Source: Aquatica leii (taxonomy: Eukaryota > Arthropoda > Insecta > Coleoptera > Lampyridae). From it: a stretch of DNA of 64,000 nucleotides. The DNA is taken from the NCBI GenBank assembly GCA_035610365.1, contig CM069435.1:88011389-88075388 (forward strand). The letters run 5' to 3'. The notes under the pieces were generated by a model. The model was not told the DNA's origin. It saw nothing but the letters and a program-made list of their open reading frames with translations, and did no database searches. Positions 1 through 13,600 of the stretch are shown here, piece by piece. Position 1 is the stretch's first letter. Each line of letters begins with the position of its first letter. A program made the translations under genes and the position numbers.

Positions 1-1650
1 AATCAGACGGTTGGCGAGATATTTTTTGCCTAGTTTCAGAATTGTGCTTAGTGTATAGGAAAGTACACGCATTTAATACAAGAAGTGAATAGGTTTATGA
101 ACGTATAAAAGAGGCAAGCTGTTACGAGGATTTTCTCGTAACTTTAATGGTGACGACTGGCTCAGTTGCTTTGGTGATTGGATCGCGAGTTTCATGGTGC
201 TAAATTATCAAACAAGTTTAAAATGGCGTCAAAACGGAGAGGGGAAACACCGTTTAGATCTATTCCGAGAGAATAAAAGACAACACATATAGTAAAGATT
301 ATGTTTATTTTATCATAGTTAAATATAAGGAACGAAGTATTTTTACATAAGCATTAAAAAGTAGCTCGATTTCAGATACAAAATATGCGGTAAGCCCCCT
401 TAGGGTGAGCAACACGTCGTACACTAAAGCGAATTTGTTGGCCTAAACTTTTTACATTCCGGCAACAAGAAAAACACAATTTGTAATTATACATTGTAAT
501 CCGAAAGTGCAACTCTCGATAATAATAAACAAAACTTGTTAGTTAACTGTGATAACGACGGGTTTGTGCGTACAGCCGGACGTACAACCGACCGAACAAA
601 GTAAGAAAAACTAAGAAGTACAATTCTCACAATTACCTTTCCTCCAAAGAATGCTGCTAGCTAGCGCAATCTTCACAATATTTTCTAAAATTTTCATTTT
701 TTTTCGTTTTTTAATGCAAGCAAAGATAAAATGTCATTAAAAATACGTTACATTGAGGTTTATACAGAGGCTATATAAATTATACATTAACTTATCCATC
801 TTTAGGCACTGAGATGAATATTAATTAATCGAGAACTTGGAAAAGATGGAGAATTCATTTTAGTGAAATTGGTAAAAACAACAAAGTAGGTTATGCATAT
901 ATCAGGTATAAAATGTAAAATGAGTTGCTTAACTCCAGGCACATCAAGATAAAAAAATCTGTAAATTAAGTTGCCTCTCTTTAGACGCAGCGAAGTTTAA
1001 CTAACAACTAATAGATCTAATTACGTTTCCAATTAGTAACTGATGTAATAATCCTTAAAGTAGTTATTGTTAATAGCACAAAAAAGCACTTTTAGCTTTT
1101 TATTATATTAAAAGCAACAAAAATAAACAGAAACATCATTAGAGAGAATTCAATTTGTTTCATTACTCTGGATTTATGCAAGAGATCTTTCTTTTCGAAT
1201 TAATTGACTTTCTCGGAGTCTTTTCTTTGTTGCGGTTGTGATATTCCGTGCTTTCACATTTAACACGAAGTTGCTTTTATTTCGTAGTGCAAGTAAAACA
1301 CATAAAACTCAATTTGTTTAAAATTTCTCTTTGCTGACGCATCGGTATCGTCAGATTTATTGCTCGTGCAAATACGCCTACCAAGCACTTTGTGTTAAAC
1401 GACAACGCTGCGTTATTACTAGCGCCAACTTTGTTTTGATTTAATTTATAAAAGATACTAATCAGTCTTGTACAAATTGCTTTTCACAGAAACAGAGAGA
1501 AACTCATTAGACTTTCTAAACTGTTACGAATTAACTTTTGAATCTCAAATTAACAGTGGCGCAACTATAATTTTTGGCAAATGAGTCGTTTACATACGTT
1601 TACGTTTTATTTGTTTTTTTTAATTGCTAAGTGAATTGTTTTTTTTGCAG
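1..1650. other. Non-coding flank/intron upstream of the first visible Syt7 exon
   Basis: I see no convincing exon here. The pyrimidine-rich tract ending in AG at 1649-1650 is the splice acceptor of the first visible Syt7 exon, so at least the right part is intron. Positions about 100-690 resemble pieces of the 28.3-30.8 kb repeat and are listed separately. Confidence 0.6.
100..690 (+). repeat. Dispersed repeat, internally deleted relative of the 28.3-30.8 kb repeat
   Basis: Segment about 110-320 (including the stretch around 'gcgtcaaaacgga' and the following 'tttattttatcatag') resembles about 28340-28575. Segment about 560-690 (around 'gcgtacagccgg' and 'gctagctagcgcaa') resembles about 30630-30760. 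The order and orientation agree, but the two halves are about 2 kb apart in the other copy, so this one looks internally deleted. The class is not recognised. The similarity was judged by eye and is imperfect. Confidence 0.4.
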
Positions 1651-4600
1651 ATGGCGTTCTTGCAAAACCGCTCGATATCGCTCGTGGACATGTACATCGA
1701 CAATTCTGAACCATCGGAGAACGTTGGCCAAATTCATTTTTCTCTGGAGTACGATTTCCAAAACACTACTCTTATTCTACGACTTATTCAGGTACGTATC
1801 CACTTTAGATAATCTAAAAAAAAGTTAGTTTTAAATCCAGGGAGTTTCGAAATTTAAAATCGATAAATCTTGAATCTTAAAAGTTTCAATTCGGCAGGGA
1901 GAATAAAACTTCGAGCAAGTATTTATCCAAAAACTCTTAATATTTATTTTATGTTACAAAATTTGTTCTTTTTTTATAACAATCCAAGGGAACAAAACAA
2001 TTATTGTTTGTTTTTTATTCTTCGTGTTGATTCCTACGAGGCTTTAATTTAGATGATAATCAAAGTTTAAATGAATTTTACGCTTGTTTTACATACTTAT
2101 GAAAGTGTCGTTTCAAGGATTAAAAAAAATGATAATTTATTTATATAATCAAAAATGCAGTTTATGAGTTTTTTATCTTGAAGTGACCCATTTACATTAT
2201 TTTTGCGTTTATTTACAAAGTTTTTACAATTTTTATTTTAAAATGAACGTTTTTAGATTTGCGTGTTAAAAAGCATAGCATACCGTATACATTTTTTGCA
2301 TCCGAATACAAAAACACTTATTTAGGCTGCTATACTATACGTAATGTTTTTGATTTTAGTAGATTTTACTGATATTACAAAGAACTGTTTTTATTTAATA
2401 TTTTTCATTATAACATATTAGTTTAACAAAGTTTCGACTTAAATAATCTCAAAGTCTCTACAACTTAAATCAAAAAATGATTACAAATGTGCTACTATTT
2501 CCTTGGGTTAGATTTAATAGTGTTTGCACTGAAGATCTAAGTTTATTATGTCTCATAGATATTCAACTCATAAGTTCTACTTCAGCAAGCAGTTTAGGGG
2601 TTATTGGTGTGTTTACTATTACTTTTGGTTTTACATCCATAAATCTAAGGAGTGAATATTACTACAAGGGCAGTATATTCAAATAGTATATGAACAGTGT
2701 CTCGTAAGTAGTACAACACTTTATCTTGAATGACTTTTATTTAGTGTTAGTACATAGTTGCTATTCTTTGACCTTATTACTAATAGGTCTACTAATGTGA
2801 CTGTTAGATAAGTTGATCTATCGGTTGGTTGTAGTCCAATTGGAACAAAATAGTTTTAACAAGCTTGTTCTTTAGTTGAAACTTTGCATACTCTAATTCA
2901 TAATTGTCACTTTGATATCTAACATGGCAGTATTGTAAGTGGAGAATTTTACCTTTACGGTATCTTTACGATTGTCGAAGATAACGTGGACAGCAGAACC
3001 TAACATGATCAGTCGTAAACTGAGTGTTATTTTTTGTAGATTATAAGCTTGAGAATTTGGGCGCCAGAGCCATTTTTTATAACAGCGATTGTTTACACTG
3101 AATGATAAACAAAAATGAAAGAAAAGTAAAACTAAATATTTGGAAGAAAACAAGTTGTTTTAAGTGTTTGCTTTTGAAAGAATCGTAATTACAACAATAC
3201 TTTAATAGAGTTTATCACAGTCGAAGAGATCTTTGTGTAATTGCAATACACGGATCTAAATGTTATTACAGGTACCGTGGTAGAATTCGAGTACAATTCT
3301 TTTCATAGAAAAGAAAAATAATTTACGTTAAACGATAGCATATATAAACTAACTTTAATTTGCAAAACAAATAGTTAAAATTCAACAAAAGATGACACAA
3401 AAAGGTTATGCAAATTCTTATACACACTACGAAGCTCCCTCGGCTAGATCTAGTCGATGAGGTTCAGAAAAAAGTAACTAACGGAGTTGACAACTAAAGC
3501 ATTTAGTTGAAATATGCAGTATGTTGTAACGTGCACTTTGCTGAAGTGCGATTAATTACCTCCAAACTTAACCCACAGTAAAGAAGAGTAAAGTAGCTCT
3601 GGTATCGGAAAGTGGCGTGGGTAAAGCAACTAATACAAATCAGCCTGTCTTTGATTATAATCGGTTAAAAATGTGCCAGAACAAGAGAAGAAGTACAAGC
3701 GGCACAAAATTATTAAGCAATGTTTACCCCAGAAAAAATTTCTCAAAGCGAAAATACTACAGTCATTTATACTATGAATCAGTGTGAATAACTAGAAGTG
3801 AAAACTTCGCTGGGCACTTAGATGTCCGAACAGAACATGTCCGAAGCGTATCAAAATCACCGGAAAAGTAAGGTTTTCTCCCACCGATAATTCGTCAGAC
3901 ACTTACGAATTGACAACAATCACTCCTAATGCAGTGAAAAGTGGGCATTCCTGGAATAGATACGGTACAAAAATCATACCGAAACACGTTTAACATAACA
4001 CAAAATAATTATGGAGAAGAATAATTTTGTAAACAGCTTTAAAACAGAGAACGTTGTAAGTTAATTTTGAACCGGCATAATTTGAAATAGTTTAGAAGAC
4101 ATTGGGTGTAAATCAATGTCAATGCAAAAGTACAAATGCTTCTAGAGTGAACTAGTGAACGACTGTTTGGGGTAATCAGTGCATTAACAGTAGAAGACAC
4201 ACTCTAATGTATTCCCACAATTGCATCGACAAACCTTATAGCTTTTTATTCACATACGATGGGGATAACCATAATAAAGTTTGATGGCAGAGTCGCCTCA
4301 TAGTACAAGTTACTATGTATCAAAGATAATTGTAAATAGATGTAAAGACGGAGAACGTTGTAAATTAATTTTAAACTCGCGTAATTTTTTGAATAAAACC
4401 GGGTTGAAACCACAACGTGAAAGACCGCTTTGTCTCGAATGTCTTTTAGCCCGCAGTTTTATTCAAGATGATTTTAAATTACGCAGATTTAAAATCAACT
4501 GCCATCAAATTCTGTTAAGAGAAGTCTCACGAGGGATATAAGTTTTGAATACGTTAAAATAAAAAACTTCTGGAAGAGATAGAAAAAAAAGAGATTTTAT

Positions 4601-7600
4601 AGAAACCCGATATGGATCAGTGTTTACAATAGACACAATAAAAAAGTAATTAATCTAATAATGTCAAAAAATGAACGAATAAAGAACTTGATCATACTAA
4701 TAATCTTTCACATGAAGAACGAAGGCAAGACGAACGAAGGAAAATATAAAAGAAGTAAGTAATTATTTTAACTGTGTTGTAAAACTGAGTCTTAATGATA
4801 ATGATACGTCCGACACCGAGGACGTGTTACAATCTTAACCGGAAGAGATACAACAAAACAAATTAAAATAAAAGCAGGCAACAGAAAGAATAACAAAAGA
4901 AGTATTAGATACCTACGTGTTGAAATGGATGATGTCTGCAGACCACACTTGAACGCTTGTTTCTCAAAATAAGGCTTCTAACATATTTCGAACTGTTCTC
5001 CAATCCAATTGATCTAAGCCGCAACCAAGCTGAATTCTGAATGTTATGGAACTCTTTTTTTTAGATTTTCCGATATAAATTCTCGTATAACGGCTTTGCG
5101 CGTGAGTGCTTCTTGGTGACCAGTTAGAAAATCTAGTAGTTTTAAGAGTTTGCCGACAGCCGGTTGCGTTTAAATTTTTTTTCTGACTAGACTTTTGACA
5201 TCTTTTATACAGGGTGTCCCACGAGGTACTGCACATACTGAAATGGTATGTTCTATACGTACGTCCTATAAACATAGGTTCCAATTCGCCATAGTTACAC
5301 AGATACAAGCGTTTAAAGTTTATAACTGATCACACATTTTTTGAAAATTAATTATTCTTAGTCAACTGGGAAACAAAAGCCGAACAATATGTCATTTATT
5401 GCTTTCTATTCTACTAATGTCACAGTCGATTTTATGAAGTGTAATTTAAATGCAAAATGCCTTCTCATTTTTCTAACGAAGAGTATGCTGATATTTACAT
5501 TTATGGATTTTGTGATGGAAATGCGAGATCTGCCGTTAGGGAATATGAACAAAGATTTCCCAACAGGAGGGTGCCAAATCACCAAACCTTTTCTTCTGTG
5601 TTTCAACATGTACGGACTAATGGTTCATTTCCATCAGTTTTAACAAGATCTGACCGTCCTGTGCAGTTAAATGTGAATGAGCAGGAAAACATTCTACAAA
5701 TGGTTGATCGGAGTCCAGGGTTGAGTACTAGAAGAATTTCTTCTCGAACGGGACTCCCCCGTATGTCAGTATGGCGAACATTACATGATGGGCTTTTGTA
5801 TCCCTATCACATACAACAGGTTCAGCATCTGGAACCTGGAGATTTTGCTGCCCGGTTGAGTTTTTGCCACTGGCTACAGGTAAATCTACAATTAGTTCCA
5901 TTCATTTTATTTAGCGACGCGGCGCCATTTACTAGAGATGGAGTGAACAATACACGTAATTCTCATTTGTGGTCATATCAAAATCCACATGGCACAACAG
6001 AAACTAACTTTCAGCGCAGATTTTCTGTTAACGTATGGTGTGGCATGATTGACGATCAACTTATTGGACCTTTTTTCTTTGAGGAACGTCTGACAGGAGA
6101 AGCATATGCTAACTTTTTGCGGAATGAATTGCTACCACTTTTGGAAGAGGTACCTTTACTAACAAGACAACAAATGTTTCTGCAACATGATGGAGCTCCT
6201 CCACATTTTAGTCGGCATGTGACCGAATATCTAAATGTTGCTTACCCCAATAGGTGGATTGGGCGTGGAGGCCCGCATGCTTGGCCACCGAGATCGCCCG
6301 ATCTCACACTTTTGGACTTCTATCTTCATGTGAAAAGTTTAGTATACGAGGTAAAAGTTATACCAGAGCTGAACTAATACAACGCGTCCTGGATGTGTGT
6401 CAACAAACACGGAACAACCAGCAGGTGCTTCGAGCGGCTACTCGGTTCATTTTAGATCGCAGCCGTCGTTGTATTAATGCCGAAGGAGGTCATTTTGAGC
6501 ATTTGATGTGATTTTTGTTAGTTTGTTGTTTTTTTTATTTGTTTTGTAGTTGGATTTTCTGTTTTCAATAATAATAATTTTCAAAAAATGTGTGAGCATT
6601 TATAAAGAACGCTTGTATCTGTGTAACTATGGCGAATTGGACCTATGTTTATAGAACGTTTTCTACTTAAATTGACCTAAGGAACATACCATTTCAGTAT
6701 ATACAGTACCTCGTGGGACACCCTGTATTTTCATTAGGTATCTAGAACTAAAACATTCTGTCTCTTTTGGCAATTGCTTTGAATGATTTTGAGACTTTGA
6801 TACGTTTCAATACATTAAGAATACTGAATTCTTAATACCTTAAAATTTCCAGCGTCAGTCCGGAAGACATGGATGTGAGTGAATAGATATAGACAAATGA
6901 TAGAGGGAACCGAAAGAAGAATTGCACTAAGATAGGCAATACTTATAGAACAGTAGCGACAAAAATGATACAATTGGTCACACCGACAATTTTATGCCAA
7001 ACCCGAACGTCCAAAAAGTGAGAGGCATGTAGTTCTTGGCATTACTACACATTGCAAGTTTGATGGAGTTACGAGCGGAGGGACTAACAAGATAAGTTTT
7101 TTTACGTTACTGAGATTTGAACCCTGGTTTCGTCAACCTAGTAAACCAGCTAGCATAGGTTTTACCCATTACATTACTAGGGTTCTTTATAGTACAGAAA
7201 AAGAGACAGTTCAAGACATATAGCACTCAGACATTTTAGGCTTGGTTATAGTTTGTGTGAGTCAATCAAACCGACGTTTCGTATACCTTCCATCTTCAGA
7301 GCGCTAATTGTCTGGGTGTTCTAATACAAAGCGATGTAAGCCATAAGTTGCTTACAATCTAAATAATAAACAAATTAATAACCTTTTGGCATAGATAACA
7401 AAGTCTTTGAGAATATTGAACTATTATACTAATTCTGTAAAAAATTCTTTAATACTATCAAATGTTTCTATTTTTTCTAAATTACTAAAATGAATTTTCT
7501 AAAAACATTTTGAAAACGTTGACGTACTTCGATCTACTACTATTACGACGACTACTACGTACGCTTACGCGATTGTGGAATAAGCATTTTTTTATTGTTT

Positions 7601-10600
7601 CGTAATATCGAACTGGATATTAAATCGTAATGGCCGACGTGCAATCTTCGGCAACAAATCAGAACGTCGGCGGCGGCGCGACCGCCTCGTCGGCTAAGAA
7701 GAAATCGAATCATCCACGCACCTCCGAGATGGTGAACAGCGCGATAAAGAGTCTGAAGGAACGAGACGGTTTGTCGTTGTAGGCGATTAAGGAGTATCTC
7801 GCGTCGAACTACAAGATAGACGCCGAAAAAATGTTGCCGTTCATAAAAAAGTACATCAAGTCGGCCGTGGCGGCGTCACGCGCTCGTTCAAACGAAAGGA
7901 AAAAGAGCGAGCGGTTCGTTCAAGATAGCAGCGCGCTTGCTACAAGCTTTAGGTCTTACGAACCTTGCACGGCCAACTCACACAGTCTGAGATAGGGGAG
8001 GATCAAGTGAATAATAATTAAGGGCGCCAGATCATTTATAATTAACACTTCTGCCTCGATCAAGACAGACGGTCCAAGCTTGTAACGAAGTTTTAGGTTC
8101 GTAAAGTTGGAGGGAACGCAGAAAGAAACCAAATCGTTAACAACAATTGCACTTTAATTACTCTAGAAGGATTAATAGATTAAAATTTGAATCAATAACA
8201 ATTACAAGATAAGTAGATAGCATAACAATATATAATTTTAGTCCGAGTACATTTGTACATATATTTATATGTAGTTAGTAAAATAACAGAAGTATCGGCA
8301 ACTTACACTACACTTAAAGCAAAAGTGTAACCACCAGAACATATAAAAATCTTCGTAAGTAAATTATATTAACAATAGTAATAATTGACAGTTGACGTAA
8401 TTAGCATGCGATAGTAATTTACTTAAACTAATTGAGTAACAATAATAAGAAGCAAATCAAGTCGGACGTTTCCACACGATTAGTAAATATGATTCTTCAT
8501 AAGTAGCACCGTAGCGACAGCGAATAATTAAAATCAAAGATTGACTTACCAAGATTCAGGAGTACCTTCAGAAAACGTTTTCCTACTGGCTTTCTGTAAT
8601 CAAACTTCCTGAAAATAATCGTGTCTACCTGGCGACTCACAAACTACAACAGGTAAAAGAAACATTTAAAAAAAAGTAATAGAACCGAAACTTATTGTAT
8701 GCTGTTACAATCTCTTTTCGTTTACGATGGTATTAATTTATTGCCTCCGAAGAGAAATTCAATCGTGTCCGGTACTTAGGCTCTTCCGAACAAGAGGAAG
8801 AAATAATTAACGGTATTAATTGCCTCCGCATAGAAATTCTGCCCTTGTATCGCAGCGTTCTTAGGTCTACAGCTTCCGATTATAATTTTCCCTTGTAGAT
8901 TTTAAACTAAGACAAGAACACCCATACTTAGGAGGTAGCACATGGCGCTAATGAAAAGACATAAAAATTACCTTTAATCAAATAAAAGAATAAAAGCCAC
9001 TTACCCTGCGTGGATTAAATTAGTTAAATAAGAATACTTTTATTACCCATCGTGTCACAACACGTGGATGTTTTAAGAAAACGATTTTTAATTCACGCAG
9101 GCATATGTTATATCGTGAACGATGTTAAAGTCAAAATGGACGGTCCATCATCTTCTCCATCCGAAGAGAACAACGAGCCCGATAGATGGCGTCGAGAAAT
9201 AGAAAAGTAATTTTTAATTAAACCAATATACAGGGTAGTGCATTATTTAAATTTATGCACGTAACAGGCTGTTCGTCGGCCGGCGAAAAGGCTTCTTCGA
9301 AATCGGCTTCGAAGACTGCGGCCAGCAAGAAAAAGAAGGCCTCGCCGACGTCTATGGTCGCCAAGCGTGCCAAAGCTTCGCCCAAGAAACCGGCGTCGAC
9401 CGCCTCGAAAAAGGCGGCCGCGCTCGTCGACAAGAAAGGCGAAAAAAAGGCGTCGTCTCCGAAAAAACAACAATCGGTCGCCGTGACCTTGAAACAGCAA
9501 CCGAAATCGCCGTCGAAAGCGAAAAAACCAACAAGATGACGACGTAGAAACCGAAAGCGCCCAAACCGAAAAAGCGAAACCGCGGGCCGCCGTTAAAGCG
9601 TCGTCTCCCAGAAAAGCGGCAGCGGCCGCGCCCAAAAAGAAATGAATACGACGATCGACGACACGGACGAATGGTGGATGGTGGTGGTAAAAGGGAAACG
9701 TTCACAAAACCTTTTCGTTCGACGTGACGCGATATACAAATAAAATAAAATTTAACTAAAAGTTTTGTATCACCAGAGTTATTAAAAGGTTTCTGACTTT
9801 TTAAAAACGTTACTAGATTTTTAAAAAGCAACTAAAACTTCAACTCACTGTATTGAAAAACCGATCACTATAGTATATTGTAAAGCGAGTGGTAAAAAAA
9901 AATTGTAACACACGTTTTTTATACTACTTTCTCTATTTCGTTTTGAATAACATTAGTTGGTGATAGAAATTGCAATATATGTAACTATAGCAACGATTTT
10001 TGATATATTATAGTTGGTAGCAGTGATTAACATTTGCCTACTTTCTAATTTTAAATGTGATAATACTTGACATTTGTATTACTTAATTATTCTAATAATT
10101 TTAACATTGACTAAAGTTAATTTGACAGTTAGAACTTACTACCAACTTTATATGTTACATACACAACTTTCGATTACGCAAAGTTGCAATTTGTAACTGT
10201 TTTTTGAAAAAACAGCTACACAAAGTAGCTATTCTATATGCAGAGTAAAGAAAAAGTATGTATTTTAAGTTTTTAAAAATTCTGATAATTTTTTTAAAAT
10301 GTTAGTAAATTTTAGCAATTGTTACTAAATTTTTGAAAATGTAACTAATTTTTTTTAAAAGTTTGTATATTCTGAAAAAAAAATTGAAGTGTAGGAACCT
10401 ACCAAAAAAGTAGAAAATGAAAGGAAATATATTTTTGAATAAAAATTATTCAAGTTTTAAATGCCGTTTTATAAAATTTGTAAACTGCTTCCACGTTTGC
10501 TATAAATAAACACAAAATTTCATCAAACGCTCGAGTGCGAAAAAAAGAACCACGTCGTAAATATTTGTCATTTTTACATAAAATAACGACGCACATGAAC

Positions 10601-13600
10601 GTACGTCCGTCGTCCTCGTTCTCATTTATTATACTTAAATATTTAGATACACGGAATAAATTGCAGCGTAAGGTCAATTTTGAACTAGACAGGATTACGT
10701 ACATACGTCAAGCGTCGACCTCGATCGCAAATCCCTCGGGCACCCTCTTTGCTAAAATTATTCTTTAGGATTTTCGTACCATTCGGTTTATGAAACACCT
10801 TTGAGCCGGCCGGTTTCTAAAACTAAAATTAATTTTCATACACAGAGAAATTTAAATACGCGCAATCAGCCGGGCTTTGAAACAAAAGACAAAAGCTTTT
10901 ATTAAGTATTTCAAAGCGACTTGATTTCAGGGACTGTAATTAACAAGGACGAACAATGGCGTTTCTGCCTACTTGAGTTTTTGTAATTGCAAACCTTTGA
11001 CAATTGCTGAAAATGAGCGATGTTTTAATTTTATTAATCTTTAAACAATGTCCAATTATATTGTGCTAACTATAGTACGTAATATTTTAGTTGACTCGTC
11101 AGGTTAAACTAAAATTGAAACATACTATGATGAAGTGCTGATAATTTTGTGTTTCTATAATGTTTAATTTAAATTTTCAGGGTAAAGACCTGCCCGCAAA
11201 GGATTTATCCGGCACTAGCGATCCATATGTGAGGGTGACGCTCCTGCCTGATAAAAAACATCGTTTAGAAACTAAAATAAAAAGACGCACGTTAAATCCG
11301 CGTTGGAATGAAACTTTTTATTTTGAAGGGTTTCCTATTCAAAAGCTTCAATCGCGCGTGCTTCACCTTCACGTATTCGACTATGATAGATTTTCGCGCG
11401 ACGACTCAATCGGCGAACTATTTTTACCACTTTGTCAGGTGAGTAAATGCGAAACTTACACAAAACGACTGATTAATTCTCGTTTTAGGTGGATTTAAGT
11501 GAAAAGCCGTCGTTTTGGAAAGCGCTAAAACCGCCAGCTAAAGACAAATGCGGCGAATTGCTTACGTCTCTCTGCTATCATCCGAGCAATAGCATTTTAA
11601 CACTTACTTTGCTCAAAGCTAGAAATTTAAAAGCTAAAGATATTAACGGCAAATCAGGTATGGAACGCGGTTTTTTTCTATGGTTTGATCTTAAAAGTTT
11701 TTATTTTTTCAAGATCCTTACGTTAAAGTCTGGCTGCAGTTCGGCGACAAACGCATCGAAAAACGCAAGACGGCTGTATTTAAGTGCACGTTAAATCCCG
11801 TTTTTAACGATACGTTTTCGTTTAACGTGCCGTGGGAAAAAATTAGGGAATGCTCGTTGGACGTTATGGTAATGGATTTTGATAATATAGGAAGAAACGA
11901 ATTAATTGGCAGGATTTTGTTAGCAGGTGAGTCATCGTTTATTATAAGAAAAATGTTTTTAAAAAAGCCAACTGGGGAATATTTTATAAAACGCCCGTTT
12001 TAAATACTTTTGTATTATTAATTTATTTAGTTTTTTAAGAGGAACTAACTCAAATAAAAACATTTTTGTTAGGCTTTAATGTTTTGTGAATTGATACGTT
12101 ATCGATTTAATTTAGTTGGTTGTATTTTCTTTATGAAGTTATTAAGCTAGATTTTTTTTGTTCAGATATGTCTCGGTTATCATAAACTCCTAACATCTAC
12201 AGTTATGGAGATATTTATAAATTTTCAATTAAATCACAAGCATTATTTTAATCAAGCAGGTTTATTCTAGTAGGCAAAATCTAAATTAAGCCTTCATCGA
12301 ACAGCATAGATAATTGATGGATGGTTATTTAAAAAAAGTATAACTTGACGCTGTCAGCGAAAACTAAACACCCCGTATAAACAAAAATATTTTTAAAACA
12401 TGCAGTTTTTCAATAGAAATAGTACTTCAATAGAGTACAGTACTAAACATTTGATGCTGGCATTTATACAGACACTAGAACCCGAAGCCGGAGTAATGGC
12501 GAACCCTGTATATAAACGCACACGCGATAATTTCAGTCAGTCTAAAGATAACGTCCGTATTGTTCACCTAAATAAAAGAAAATCTTTTACGAATGGTGAT
12601 TACATAAATCGACATTTGAAGTGTTATACAAATTAAATTGTGCTTTGAGTTTGGCACTGTTTTTGATTACCTCCAAGAAAATGTGGTATAAGTTCACTTC
12701 AAGTAGTCATGTCTGGATATTACCATTTGCATTACGTCGTCTACGGAACACTGAATATCAACAGACAATGTGTTCAGTTATTGGTTGACACAGAATTTGC
12801 CTTGACGTGTTATTAGAATTTTGTTTGTTTCTTTTGTCGGACGAGTACGTCTCGTAAATGTTTTTTCCCACTACGATTCGTGCGTCTTGATCGTCCTTTT
12901 ATTCAATTTTGAAAACGTTTTTTTATTGGCCAACAAACCACCCGCTGCTACTTTGAACGAATCGCTTGTTTTTTTTGTGTGATTTGAAAGAGCGCACTTT
13001 AAGTACGTCTTTATAAATGTAGACATTTTTTTGGCGTAGTTCAATGCGAAGTAGTTATAGATGACCAGCAACGACAAACCACTTTTTCTTCAGACACCAT
13101 CTTGGAGGTGCGTGGATAGTTCGATTTTTTTTGTTTATTTCTGTTGCGGTCGGTTTTTCGGTTCCCGTGGCGGATGGAAAGGTGAACGCCTAGCCGTGAG
13201 TGTCAACGACGTTGTGATTTTGTTACGTGAATTTACTCGTAACTAAAAGACAGAGCCAGATGATCCTGGATGTGCTAATTAAGATAAATAAAAGAGCGCC
13301 AAAACGAAGAAATATTAATTGCAGATCCCGTTTATATCTGTCGAATAATGAAGGTAAACAAATTTCAAAACATAATTACAACAGCAAACAAGAAGAGAGA
13401 GAAAGAGGTTAAAATAAAACGGTGTAAAACTACACAGATACGAGTAATTTAGAGTTCGTTAATAAATATCATAGATACGAATGATATTGCAAGTTCCTTA
13501 GATTAGACAACACTACGTGCATCTAATTATTGTATTACAATCCAAAGGTATAACTTAATAGATAAACGTAGAATAAAAACTTGAATCGATACGAATCCAG

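Larger units (their letters stand above)
5210..6725 (+). mobile_element. Tc1/mariner-superfamily DD41D element, 1516 bp, with TA target duplication
   Basis: The element starts with CAGGGTGTCCCACGAGG at 5210 and ends with the inverse at 6725, flanked by TA on both sides (5208-5209 and 6726-6727), as expected for Tc1/mariner. The inverted repeats are long, about 150 bp each with small indels. The interior encodes one transposase frame (5457-6511), which is frameshifted. The element lies in the first large Syt7 intron and abuts macrodomain relic 1. The unusually long inverted repeats and the DD41D spacing set it apart from ordinary mariners. Confidence 0.88.

Noticed and set aside
4281-4541. 86-codon frame in the Syt7 intron
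   Set aside because: No family resemblance, no splice signals, overlaps a direct repeat.
9218-9831. Antisense frames opposite H1 pseudogene 1
   Set aside because: Same effect: complement of the basic H1 tail.
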